DNA from: an uncultured Clostridia bacterium
GTDB taxonomy: Bacteria > Bacillota > Clostridia > Christensenellales > Borkfalkiaceae
Length of the DNA: 12,943 nucleotides
NCBI GenBank assembly: GCA_946624395.1
Contig: CAMORY010000001.1
Location: forward strand, 1-12,943
Direction of reading: 5' to 3'
Shown: positions 1 through 7,145 of the stretch, one piece after another
How positions within the stretch are numbered: the stretch's first letter is position 1
Layout of the letters: the number at the start of each line of letters is the position of its first letter
Position numbers and translations under genes: made by a program
The notes under the pieces: model-generated
Told to the model about the DNA's origin: nothing
The model's input: the letters and a program-made list of their open reading frames with translations, nothing else
Database searches by the model: none

Positions 1-372
1 CACTTCGGCTTTAAAATAATGCGCAAAATACAGAAAGGAAAGTTTTGCCGCAAAGTAGTCTAAAATATACTTGCAATTATTGTATTTCGCCTTTTTTATA
101 AGCCCGCTTATCGGCTTTTCGTACTTAAATACCGCCCGCGCCTTGTCTACCGAAGTTAACACCCCTTTACAAGTCAGGCAATATTCCGTCGGCGATTTTA
201 TCGCCCTGCCGCAATGCTCGCATAACGTTTTACCGTTATACGGCAAATTCTTTTCGCAGTCTTCGCAAAAAAAGTTGCCGTCAAAAATCTCTTTCCCGCA
301 AGCGTTGCATCGCCACTCCGCACGATAAAACCCGAAAGTCAGAATTTTTAGAATAAAATCTTTAACTTTCAT
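1..372 (-). CDS. comF: ComF family protein, N-terminal part (runs off left edge)
   Basis: This is an open frame read on the minus strand from ATG at 370-372 to the window edge, 124 codons with no stop. The N-terminus carries paired zinc-ribbon cysteines: C22/C25, C36/C39, C51/C54 (as CEHCGR) and C65/C68. A 'KARAVFKYEKPISGLIKKAKY' -like stretch follows at about 77-97, which is the usual ComF order of zinc ribbon then start of the phosphoribosyltransferase domain. The catalytic PRPP-binding loop would lie outside the window. ComF proteins are cytoplasmic and linked to DNA uptake in competence, but many homologues occur in non-competent bacteria with no assigned role. The gene starts 6 bp after the metK stop with no clear Shine-Dalgarno, so it is probably co-transcribed and possibly coupled to metK. 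The family call is firm; the function in this organism is inferred. Confidence 0.85.
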   Translation of the reverse strand, partial: MKVKDFILKILTFGFYRAEWRCNACGKEIFDGNFFCEDCEKNLPYNGKTLCEHCGRAIKSPTEYCLTCKGVLTSVDKARAVFKYEKPISGLIKKAKYNNCKYILDYFAAKLSFLYFAHYFKAEV

Positions 373-378
373 ACAAAA

Positions 379-1548
379 TTAAAGATATTTCGTTAAGTCC
401 TGCGCCTTGTCCGTCTTTTCCCACGAAAAAGCGTTCCTGCCGAAATGCCCGTAAGATGCCGTACGGTAATACACAGGCTTTAACAAATCCAACTTTTCTA
501 TAATCGCCGCGGGGCGCAAGTCGAATTCGCGCAATACGATTTCCGCTAATTTTTCGTCCGACACTCTGCCCGTGCCGAAAGTATTTACCATAACCGATAC
601 GGGGCGCGCCACGCCTATCGCGTAGGCTATCTGTATAAGGCACTCTTCCGCAAGATTTGCGCTGACTATATTTTTAGCAACGTATCTTGCCATATAGGTC
701 GCAGACCTATCGACCTTGGTTGGGTCTTTGCCCGAAAACGCACCGCCGCCGTGCGGCGCTTTGCCGCCGTAAGTGTCGACTATTATCTTTCTGCCCGTAA
801 GCCCGGAATCCCCTTCAGGGCCGCCCGTTTCGAACCTGCCCGTGGGGTTTATATAAAATTTGGTATCTGCGTCAACGTAGTTTTTAGGCAGAACCTTATC
901 TATTACGCACCGCTTTAAATCTTCTCTCAATTTTTCGGTGGTTATTTCGGCATTGTGTTGCGAAGAAAGCACGACCGCTTCTATCCTTTTGGGTGCGCCG
1001 TTATCGTATTCGACGGTTATCTGCCCCTTACCGTCCGGTCTTAAATAGGGTAATTCGCCCGAAACCCGTACTTCTTCTAATTTTTCGCACATTTTATGCG
1101 CAAGCGTTATGGGCAAAGGCATAAGTTCTTCGGTTTCTCTAACCGCGTACCCGAACATAATCCCTTGGTCGCCCGCGCCGATTTTGTCAAACCTGTCCGC
1201 ACTTTCCAACTTAAACTCCAAAGAATTATCCACACCCAAAGCAATATCGGGACTTTGGCGATTGATTTTAACGATAATTTCCACGTTGTCGGACGAAAAC
1301 TCCGAACCTTTATAATCGTAGCCCGTTTCTTTTATAACGCGCTTTGCAACTGCCTTTACGTCCACTTGCGCGCGGGAAGTTATTTCGCCCATAATAAGCA
1401 GAAAATTTTTGGTTGCCGAACACTCGCACGCAACGCGCGCGGTCGGGTCTTTCTTTAAATACTCGTCTAAAATTGCGTCGGATATTCTATCGCAAAGTTT
1501 ATCGGGATGTCCGCTGGAAACACTTTCACTTGTAAAAAACTTTTTCAT
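379..1548 (-). CDS. metK: S-adenosylmethionine synthase (methionine adenosyltransferase)
   Basis: The product makes S-adenosylmethionine from ATP and L-methionine, releasing phosphate and pyrophosphate, as a cytoplasmic homo-oligomer. At 389 residues it has normal family length. Visible motifs are GHPDK at 13-17 (ATP and metal binding), GAGDQGIMFGY from 124, DSGLTGRK at 247-254 and the glycine-rich phosphate loop GGGAFSGKDPTKVDRSA from 267. The C-terminus is intact. The ATG at 1546-1548 is supported by AAGGTG at 1559-1564. The promoter lies 40-70 bp upstream, leaving a leader of only about 30 nt, so there is no room for a SAM riboswitch. A ComF-family gene follows 6 bp downstream. SAM made here would also serve the methyltransferase and the radical SAM protein in this window, but nothing in the sequence links them directly. 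Confidence 0.98.
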   Translation of the reverse strand: MKKFFTSESVSSGHPDKLCDRISDAILDEYLKKDPTARVACECSATKNFLLIMGEITSRAQVDVKAVAKRVIKETGYDYKGSEFSSDNVEIIVKINRQSPDIALGVDNSLEFKLESADRFDKIGAGDQGIMFGYAVRETEELMPLPITLAHKMCEKLEEVRVSGELPYLRPDGKGQITVEYDNGAPKRIEAVVLSSQHNAEITTEKLREDLKRCVIDKVLPKNYVDADTKFYINPTGRFETGGPEGDSGLTGRKIIVDTYGGKAPHGGGAFSGKDPTKVDRSATYMARYVAKNIVSANLAEECLIQIAYAIGVARPVSVMVNTFGTGRVSDEKLAEIVLREFDLRPAAIIEKLDLLKPVYYRTASYGHFGRNAFSWEKTDKAQDLTKYL

Positions 1549-1586
1549 CGTAAGTAAACACCTTAAAATTACGGTTATACTTTGGT

Positions 1587-1616
1587 ATTATATCACTTTT
1601 TCAGTCTTACTGTCAA
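1587..1616 (-). promoter_or_regulatory. Sigma-A type promoter of metK
   Basis: On the minus strand, TTGACA (1611-1616) and TATAAT (1587-1592) are both perfect consensus, separated by 18 bp. Transcription would start near 1580, giving a short leader before metK ATG at 1548 that contains AAGGTG as ribosome binding site. The match is strong enough to suggest high constitutive expression; activity itself is inferred. Confidence 0.88.
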
Positions 1617-1729
1617 TCTACTTATTGTAAGTTGTCTTTCTAATCGTAAAGAAAAACCGTATTTTTTGCCGATTACTTCAAGCGGTTGATTTTTCGGCTT
1701 TTTAAGCGGCTGTTCGGTGCGCAAAACGA

Positions 1730-1759
1730 TTGACAAATTTTACCGTATTTTTGTATAAT
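1730..1759 (+). promoter_or_regulatory. Sigma-A type promoter of the ABC exporter operon
   Basis: TTGACA (1730-1735) and TATAAT (1754-1759) are both perfect consensus with an 18-bp spacer, the same spacing as the divergent metK promoter. Transcription would start near 1766, about 33 nt before the ATG at 1799. AAAAGG at 1786-1791 is the likely ribosome binding site. No regulator gene is adjacent. A weak half-site pair, TAATCG (1641-1646) and CGATTA (1670-1675), lies upstream, but I cannot claim it as an operator. Confidence 0.87.
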
Positions 1760-1798
1760 GATTAGTATTGAAAGTGGCAATTTATAAAAGGTAATGAT

Positions 1799-3670
1799 AT
1801 GAAAAATAAGGTAAAAATCGATAACTCTCAAAGGTTTATACCCGTCATCAAAAGACTCGGCAAATCGGTGAGAGAATATAAAAAACCGTCTCTGCTCGCC
1901 CCCGCTTTCGTTATGCTTGAAACGGTTATAGAGTGTCTTATCCCTTGGATAATGACGCTACTTTTGGGCGTTCTCGAAATCGCTTCGGGCAAAGCGGATA
2001 ACACCGACGCATTTTTAGTCAAACTTTTAGACTTTTTAACGGGCGGTGCGGAAAACCCGAGTTATATATTACTTATTTTGCAATTCGGCGCTGTATTTTT
2101 GGTACTTGCGGTTATTTCTCTGTTCTGCGGCGTAAAGGCGGGTAAATATACCGCTATCGCTTCCAGCGGGTTTGCTAAAAATCTGCGCAAGGATATGTAC
2201 TATAAAATTCAGGATTTTTCCTTTTCTAATATAGACAAATTTTCCACTTCGTCGCTGGTAACAAGGCTAACTACCGACGTTACCAACGTGGAAATGTCTT
2301 ATATGATGATTATAAGAACGGCGGTACGCGCCCCGTTTATGCTTATATTCGCTATGATAATGTCCTTTACCATAAACGCGAAAATGGCGCTTATTTTCGT
2401 ATGTATAGCGCCTTTGCTTGCGCTTGGGCTTACGCTTATTATGGTAAAGGCTATACCCTTCTTCCACAGAATTTTCAAAAAATACGACGCCCTTAATCAA
2501 TCAGTAGAAGAAAACGTGCGCGGCATACGCGTCGTAAAATCATACGTGAGAGAAGATTTTGAAAAGGGCAAGTTCCGCAAAGCGTCCGACGAAGTAAGGC
2601 AGAATTTCACCAAGGCGGAAAAACTTATCGCGCTTAACTCCCCGCTTATGAATTTTTGCGTTTATTCGGGAATAATCCTTATTTTCGTTATCGGCTCTTT
2701 TATTATAATAGAATCGGAAAACACCCTGCTTCAGTGGACGGAATTACAGAGTTTTATGGCGTATTCCTTCCAGATTTTAATGAGCCTTATGATGCTGTCG
2801 ATGATAATGGTTATGATTATTATGAGTATCGCAAGCGCCAAACGTATTTCGGAAGTATTAAACGAAGAAAGTTCCATCGTCTCTCCCGAAAACGCAATTA
2901 AAGACGTGAAAGACGGCAGTATTTCTTTTGAAAACGTTGCCTTTAAATACAATAAAGCCGCGGACAGATACGCGGTCGAAAATATTTCCTTTGAAATAAA
3001 AAGCGGCGAAACGGTGGGTATCATAGGCGCAACGGGTTCGGGCAAAACCACTATGGTAAGTCTTATCCCCCGCCTTTACGACGTTTCAAACGGCTGCGTT
3101 AAAGTTGCGGGCGAAGACGTAAGAAAATACGACCTTGACGCGCTGCGAAACGCCGTCGCTTTTGTGTTGCAGAAAAACGTACTGTTTTCAGGCACGATAA
3201 AAGAAAACCTTAAGTGGGGCAATAAGAACGCTACCGACGAAGAAATATTCGAAGCGGCGAGCCTTTCTCAAGCGCACGAATTTATTCTCGCCCGCCCCGA
3301 CGGCTACGACACCGTGATAGAGCAAGGCGGCGCAAACGTTTCCGGCGGACAGAAACAGCGGCTTTGCATAGCGCGCGCTTTGCTTAAAAAACCGAAAATT
3401 TTAATACTCGATGATTCAACTTCCGCGGTAGACACTCACACCGACGCGCTTATAAGGCAAGGATTAAAGAAATACATACCGGAAACTACGAAAATAATAA
3501 TCGCCCAGCGCATCGCATCCGTTCAGGACGCGGATAAGATAATTATTCTTGAAAACGGCACGGTTTCCGCTATCGGCACGCATGACGAACTTTTAAAGAA
3601 CAATAAAATTTATCAGGAACTTTACTATTCGCAAAACAAAATTCAATCTGAAGAAGGAGGAAACAAATAA
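1799..3670 (+). CDS. Heterodimeric ABC exporter, subunit with degenerate ATPase site
   Basis: A half-transporter of 623 residues. It has an N-terminal six-helix ABC exporter membrane domain (about 35-345) with the cytoplasmic coupling stretch VEENVRGIRVVKSYVRED near 236-253, then a C-terminal nucleotide-binding domain. Motifs are Walker A GATGSGKTT (410-418), Q-loop Q458, signature VSGGQ (514-518) and Walker B ILILDD (534-539). The residue after the Walker B aspartate is D539 where the catalytic glutamate is expected, and the switch histidine is Q570. This D plus Q pattern marks the non-hydrolysing half-site of heterodimeric exporters such as TM287/TM288 and BmrC/BmrD. The partner is the next gene: stop and start overlap as TAATG, and AAGGAGG at 3654-3660 precedes the partner's start. 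Related pairs export drugs or lipids, but the substrate here cannot be told from sequence. Confidence 0.93.
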   Translation: MKNKVKIDNSQRFIPVIKRLGKSVREYKKPSLLAPAFVMLETVIECLIPWIMTLLLGVLEIASGKADNTDAFLVKLLDFLTGGAENPSYILLILQFGAVFLVLAVISLFCGVKAGKYTAIASSGFAKNLRKDMYYKIQDFSFSNIDKFSTSSLVTRLTTDVTNVEMSYMMIIRTAVRAPFMLIFAMIMSFTINAKMALIFVCIAPLLALGLTLIMVKAIPFFHRIFKKYDALNQSVEENVRGIRVVKSYVREDFEKGKFRKASDEVRQNFTKAEKLIALNSPLMNFCVYSGIILIFVIGSFIIIESENTLLQWTELQSFMAYSFQILMSLMMLSMIMVMIIMSIASAKRISEVLNEESSIVSPENAIKDVKDGSISFENVAFKYNKAADRYAVENISFEIKSGETVGIIGATGSGKTTMVSLIPRLYDVSNGCVKVAGEDVRKYDLDALRNAVAFVLQKNVLFSGTIKENLKWGNKNATDEEIFEAASLSQAHEFILARPDGYDTVIEQGGANVSGGQKQRLCIARALLKKPKILILDDSTSAVDTHTDALIRQGLKKYIPETTKIIIAQRIASVQDADKIIILENGTVSAIGTHDELLKNNKIYQELYYSQNKIQSEEGGNK

Positions 3671-5655
3671 TGCCACGCGTAATGCCTCCTAAAAACGCCA
3701 AAAAAGGCGTTCCGCAAAAAGCCAAGAAAGGCACGCTGAAAAGACTGCTCGGTATGCTGTTTTCGCAGAACAAACCGCTGCTTTTCACCATTATCGTTTG
3801 TATAGTGATAACTTCGATAACGAGCGTTGTGTCTTCGCTTTTTCTGAAAAACCTTTTGAATATCATAAACGAAGGTCTTACCTACGCTAAACCCGTCGCG
3901 GACGGCGGCGCGGGATTTACGGGCGGCCAAGCGCTCGATAAAGTTTTGCCGTCGCTTATTACCATATTCGTGATTATGGGTTCGGTATATTTGGTAAATA
4001 TTATATGTTCTTTCCTGTATACGCGTTTGGGCGCGATTTTAACCCAAAGGTTTTTACACCAGACTAGAACGGGCATATTTGACAAGATGCAATCTCTGCC
4101 TATAAAATATTTCGATTCGCATAAAACGGGCGATATTATGAGTGTGTACACGAACGATACGGACGCTCTGCGCCAACTCGTTTCGCAAAGTATTCCGCAA
4201 CTTCTGTCGGCGGCGATAAGCCTTATTACCCTGCTCGTACTTATGTTATCTTATAGTATCTGGCTGTCGCTCGTTATCTTTTTAGGCGTTTTCATTATGT
4301 TTAAGATAACCAAAACGGTGGGCGGAAAAAGCGCCAACTACTTTATTAAGCAACAGCAGGCTTTAGGCAGAGAAGAAGGCTTTATCGAAGAAATGATGCA
4401 GGGCGGCAAAGTAATTAAGGTCTTCTGCCACGAAGAACAGTCCAAAGCCGACTTCGATAAAAAGAACGAAGAATTGTGCGAAATGGCAACTAATGCAAAC
4501 ACTTTCGCTAACATTTTAATGCCGATTATGGGCAATCTCGGAAATATTCTCTATATTTTCGTGGCGTTCGTCGGCGGGATTTTAGCCGTGTTAAACGTTC
4601 CAAACCTTTCGGTAAGCGGCCTTACCTACGGCTCTGTAGAATTTATAATAGTCATTATGGCTTTCTTACCCGTAAGCCGTCAATTTACAATGAATATATC
4701 ACAATCTTCGCAGCAGATAAACTCTATCGTTATGGGGCTCGCCGGCGCGTCAAGAATATTCGATATTTTAGATGAAACGCCCGAAACCGACGACGGCTAT
4801 GTTTCACTCGTAAACTGCAAAATAGACGAAAACGGCAATATTACCGAAACCGAAGAGCGCACCGGTTTTTGGGCGTGGAAACACCCGCATAAAGCCGACG
4901 GCACTATTACCTATACCGAACTTAAAGGCGATATTCAGATGTTTGACGTAGATTTCGGATACGTAGCAGAAAAAATTGTTCTTCACGACGTAAGTCTGTA
5001 CGCGCACCCCGGTCAGCATATCGCGTTCGTCGGGGCGACGGGTCCGGGCAAAACCACGATAACAACCCTTTTAAACAGGATTTACGATATAGCCGACGGC
5101 AAAAACCGCTACGACGGTATAAACATAAACAAAATTAAGAAAGCCGATTTAAGGCGTTCGCTCGGCATTGTTTTACAGGATACCAACTTATTTACGGGTA
5201 CGGTTATGGAAAATATCCGCTACGGCAGACTTGACGCTACCGACGAAGAGTGTATTGCCGCCGCGCGCCTTGCCTACGCCGACGATTTTATTACCAGACT
5301 GCCGCAGGGCTACGACACTATGCTGACGGCGGACGGCGCTAACCTTTCGCAAGGGCAACGCCAACTTTTATCCATAGCGCGCGCCGCGGTCAAAGACGCG
5401 CCCGTTATGATACTTGACGAAGCGACTTCTTCTATCGACACGCGCACGGAAGCGCTTGTGCAGAAAGGCACGGATAGGCTTATGGACGGCAGAACGGTGT
5501 TCGTTATCGCGCACAGGCTTTCCACCGTACAGAATTCCGACGTTATTATGGTGCTTGAACTCGGCAGAATTATCGAGCGCGGCACTCATAACGATTTGAT
5601 ATCATTGCGCGGCAAATACTATCAACTTTACACGGGTGCTTTTGAACTTGAATAA
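3670..5655 (+). CDS. Heterodimeric ABC exporter, catalytically competent subunit
   Basis: The partner half-transporter, 661 residues. A basic N-terminal tail of about 25 residues precedes six membrane helices (about 35-345). The nucleotide-binding domain from about 420 carries Walker A GATGPGKTT (455-463), Q503, signature LSQGQ (559-563), Walker B VMILDE with catalytic E584, and switch H615. The off-consensus LSQGQ would complete the degenerate site of the upstream subunit, while that subunit's canonical VSGGQ would pair with E584 and H615 here. Two oddities stand out. P459 replaces the small residue normally before GK in ABC Walker A motifs. The linker between the domains (about 372-420) is some 30 residues longer than usual and includes TGFWAWKHPH. 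The ATG overlaps the upstream stop by one base and has a strong AAGGAGG nine bases before it. A multidrug or lipid exporter role is inferred from family only. Confidence 0.93.
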   Translation: MPRVMPPKNAKKGVPQKAKKGTLKRLLGMLFSQNKPLLFTIIVCIVITSITSVVSSLFLKNLLNIINEGLTYAKPVADGGAGFTGGQALDKVLPSLITIFVIMGSVYLVNIICSFLYTRLGAILTQRFLHQTRTGIFDKMQSLPIKYFDSHKTGDIMSVYTNDTDALRQLVSQSIPQLLSAAISLITLLVLMLSYSIWLSLVIFLGVFIMFKITKTVGGKSANYFIKQQQALGREEGFIEEMMQGGKVIKVFCHEEQSKADFDKKNEELCEMATNANTFANILMPIMGNLGNILYIFVAFVGGILAVLNVPNLSVSGLTYGSVEFIIVIMAFLPVSRQFTMNISQSSQQINSIVMGLAGASRIFDILDETPETDDGYVSLVNCKIDENGNITETEERTGFWAWKHPHKADGTITYTELKGDIQMFDVDFGYVAEKIVLHDVSLYAHPGQHIAFVGATGPGKTTITTLLNRIYDIADGKNRYDGININKIKKADLRRSLGIVLQDTNLFTGTVMENIRYGRLDATDEECIAAARLAYADDFITRLPQGYDTMLTADGANLSQGQRQLLSIARAAVKDAPVMILDEATSSIDTRTEALVQKGTDRLMDGRTVFVIAHRLSTVQNSDVIMVLELGRIIERGTHNDLISLRGKYYQLYTGAFELE

Positions 5656-6511
5656 CGGTTGCTTGCTTTGCCCCATATCCTGCGGCGCAGACCGAAGCCG
5701 AAACGCGGGCGCGTGCCGCGCGGGCGATAAACTCAAAATAGCGAAGTTTTATCTTCATAAATTCGAAGAACCTTGCATTTCGGGCAAAAACGGTTCGGGC
5801 ACGGTATTTTTCTGCGGCTGTTCGCTTGCCTGTAAATTCTGCCAGAACTTTGAAGTGTCGCGCAATCTTCGCGGCAAAGAAATTTCCGTATCGGAACTTG
5901 CGGAAATTTTTTATCGTCTTGAACAGGACGGCGCGGAAAATATAAATCTCGTTTCCCCCACGCAGTTTTCGGACAAAATAATCTGCGCGTTTGAAATTTA
6001 CAAGCCCAAAATACCCGTGGTATACAATACCCACGGGTATGAAAAACTTGACGTGTTGCGCGAAATAGACGGGTTTATAGACGTATATCTGCCCGATTTA
6101 AAATTCTTTTCCCCTTTGCTTTCAAAGCGCTACACGGGCAAAGAAAACTACTTTGAATACGCAAGCAAGGCGATAATGTTTATGTCGCAAAAGCCGCTTG
6201 TGTTCGGCGAAGACGGTATGATGAAAAGCGGCACTATAGTGCGGCACTTGGTTCTTCCCACCTGTACGCAGGACAGTAAACGGGTAATAGATTTTTTTGC
6301 CGAAAACGTGGGAGATAAAGCCTATCTTAATTTAATGAGTCAATATACGCCCATGGGCGATATAAAAAACTTCCCAGAACTCAACAGAAAAATCACCAAG
6401 CGCGAATACGACAGCGTTATAGATTACGCAATTTCAAAAGGCATTGAAAAAATGTTCTACCAAAAACGCGTTTCCGCAAGTGAAGAGTACGTACCCAAAT
6501 GGGATTACTAA
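5636..6511 (+). CDS. Radical SAM protein, COG1313/PflX-like
   Basis: The product has 291 residues. The radical SAM cluster motif CX3CX2C is C62, C66, C69 within FFCGCSLACKFCQN, so it should bind a [4Fe-4S] cluster and cleave SAM reductively. An N-terminal cysteine set (C9, C12, C16, C27, as CLLCPISCGADR) and the stretch EEPCISGKNGSGTVFF just before the cluster motif are typical of PflX-like proteins related to pyruvate formate-lyase activating enzyme. The substrate of this family is not known to me. Length and C-terminus (SASEEYVPKWDY) look complete. The likely start is GTG at 5636, which overlaps the exporter gene by 20 bp. TTG at 5642 or 5648 are alternatives, and none has a convincing Shine-Dalgarno, so translation may depend on coupling. 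No precursor peptide gene is near, and no glycyl radical enzyme is in the window. Confidence 0.88.
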   Translation: MLLNLNNGCLLCPISCGADRSRNAGACRAGDKLKIAKFYLHKFEEPCISGKNGSGTVFFCGCSLACKFCQNFEVSRNLRGKEISVSELAEIFYRLEQDGAENINLVSPTQFSDKIICAFEIYKPKIPVVYNTHGYEKLDVLREIDGFIDVYLPDLKFFSPLLSKRYTGKENYFEYASKAIMFMSQKPLVFGEDGMMKSGTIVRHLVLPTCTQDSKRVIDFFAENVGDKAYLNLMSQYTPMGDIKNFPELNRKITKREYDSVIDYAISKGIEKMFYQKRVSASEEYVPKWDY

Positions 6512-6554
6512 ACCAAGCGCCGCCCGCAAAAGTTTTGCGGGCGGCGCTTGGTTT
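6510..6554. terminator. Bidirectional intrinsic terminator, 22-bp perfect hairpin
   Basis: The arms 6510-6531 and 6533-6554 are perfectly complementary around a single central G. The core GCGCCGCCCGC pairs with GCGGGCGGCGC, and the inner AAAA/TTTT would form most of the loop. The left arm starts on the last two bases of the radical SAM stop codon, and the right arm ends 12 bp before the CHR gene stop. The outer arms supply short T runs in both directions (TTTATATGATTTT on plus, TTTAGT on minus). The position between convergent genes fits shared termination. Confidence 0.85.
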
Positions 6555-6566
6555 ATATGATTTTAA

Positions 6567-7145
6567 TCAGATAACCCCGTAGAAAAACATACCGAGTAGT
6601 GCGGAAATTAAAATCAGCAGGATAGGCGAAAAAGTTTTCTTTCTTAAGAGTTTATAAGAGATATAAATCGCCGCGATAATACCGAAAATAACTGCCGCCT
6701 TCCAGTCGAACGAAACGGGGTTTCCTACTTTGGTATATCCTATTGCAACCGTTAAAAATAAAATCGCGCCCGTTGATATTATAAGCCCAACGACCACGGG
6801 GCGAACGCCAGACAAAAAGCCCTTTACCCCCGCAAATTTCAATAATCCCTTAACTGCGGAAGCAACTATCAAAATTATAATAAAGGCGGGCAATACTACG
6901 CCGAGCGTTGCAAGCATAGCGCCCAAAAAGCCGCCTTTTGCCGCGCCTATAAAGGTCGCCATATTTATTGCGATAGGTCCGGGGGTGGATTCCGATACGG
7001 CTATAAAATTCATAAGTTCCGACTCTGTAAGCCAGCCGTGCGATATAACTTCGTCCGTCAGCATAGGTATCATACCGTACCCACCGCCGAACGACACCGC
7101 GCCGATTTTAAGGAAAGTCAAAAACAAATCGAGAAGTAAAGGCAT
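6567..7145 (-). CDS. chrA: CHR-family (chromate) transporter, second single-domain subunit
   Basis: An integral membrane protein of 192 residues with one CHR domain. The FGGG motif is at 19-22 (VSFGGGYGMIPML) and the STPGPIAINMATFIG signature follows from 53, then several hydrophobic segments run to the C-terminus. CHR proteins are described as chromate/anion carriers giving chromate resistance by efflux, and short forms usually occur as adjacent pairs acting together. The ATG at 7143-7145 overlaps the upstream paralogue's stop as TAATG, with GGGGG about 12 bases upstream as the nearest Shine-Dalgarno-like run. It ends just before the bidirectional hairpin. The physiological substrate in an anaerobe may not be chromate; the family call is firm and the substrate is inferred. 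Confidence 0.92.
   Translation of the reverse strand: MPLLLDLFLTFLKIGAVSFGGGYGMIPMLTDEVISHGWLTESELMNFIAVSESTPGPIAINMATFIGAAKGGFLGAMLATLGVVLPAFIIILIVASAVKGLLKFAGVKGFLSGVRPVVVGLIISTGAILFLTVAIGYTKVGNPVSFDWKAAVIFGIIAAIYISYKLLRKKTFSPILLILISALLGMFFYGVI

Noticed and set aside
71..328. An 85-codon open frame on the plus strand
   Set aside because: It is antisense to the partial ComF-family gene, whose cysteine pattern is clearly the real coding frame.
1549..1586. SAM riboswitch upstream of metK
   Set aside because: The leader between the consensus promoter and the gene is only about 30 nt, far too short for any SAM riboswitch class I know.
1799..6511. A RiPP biosynthesis cassette (radical SAM plus ABC exporter)
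   Set aside because: No short precursor peptide gene, peptidase domain or recognition element is visible. The exporter pair lacks an N-terminal peptidase domain, and the radical SAM protein matches the PflX-like group and lacks the C-terminal SPASM cysteines typical of peptide modifiers.
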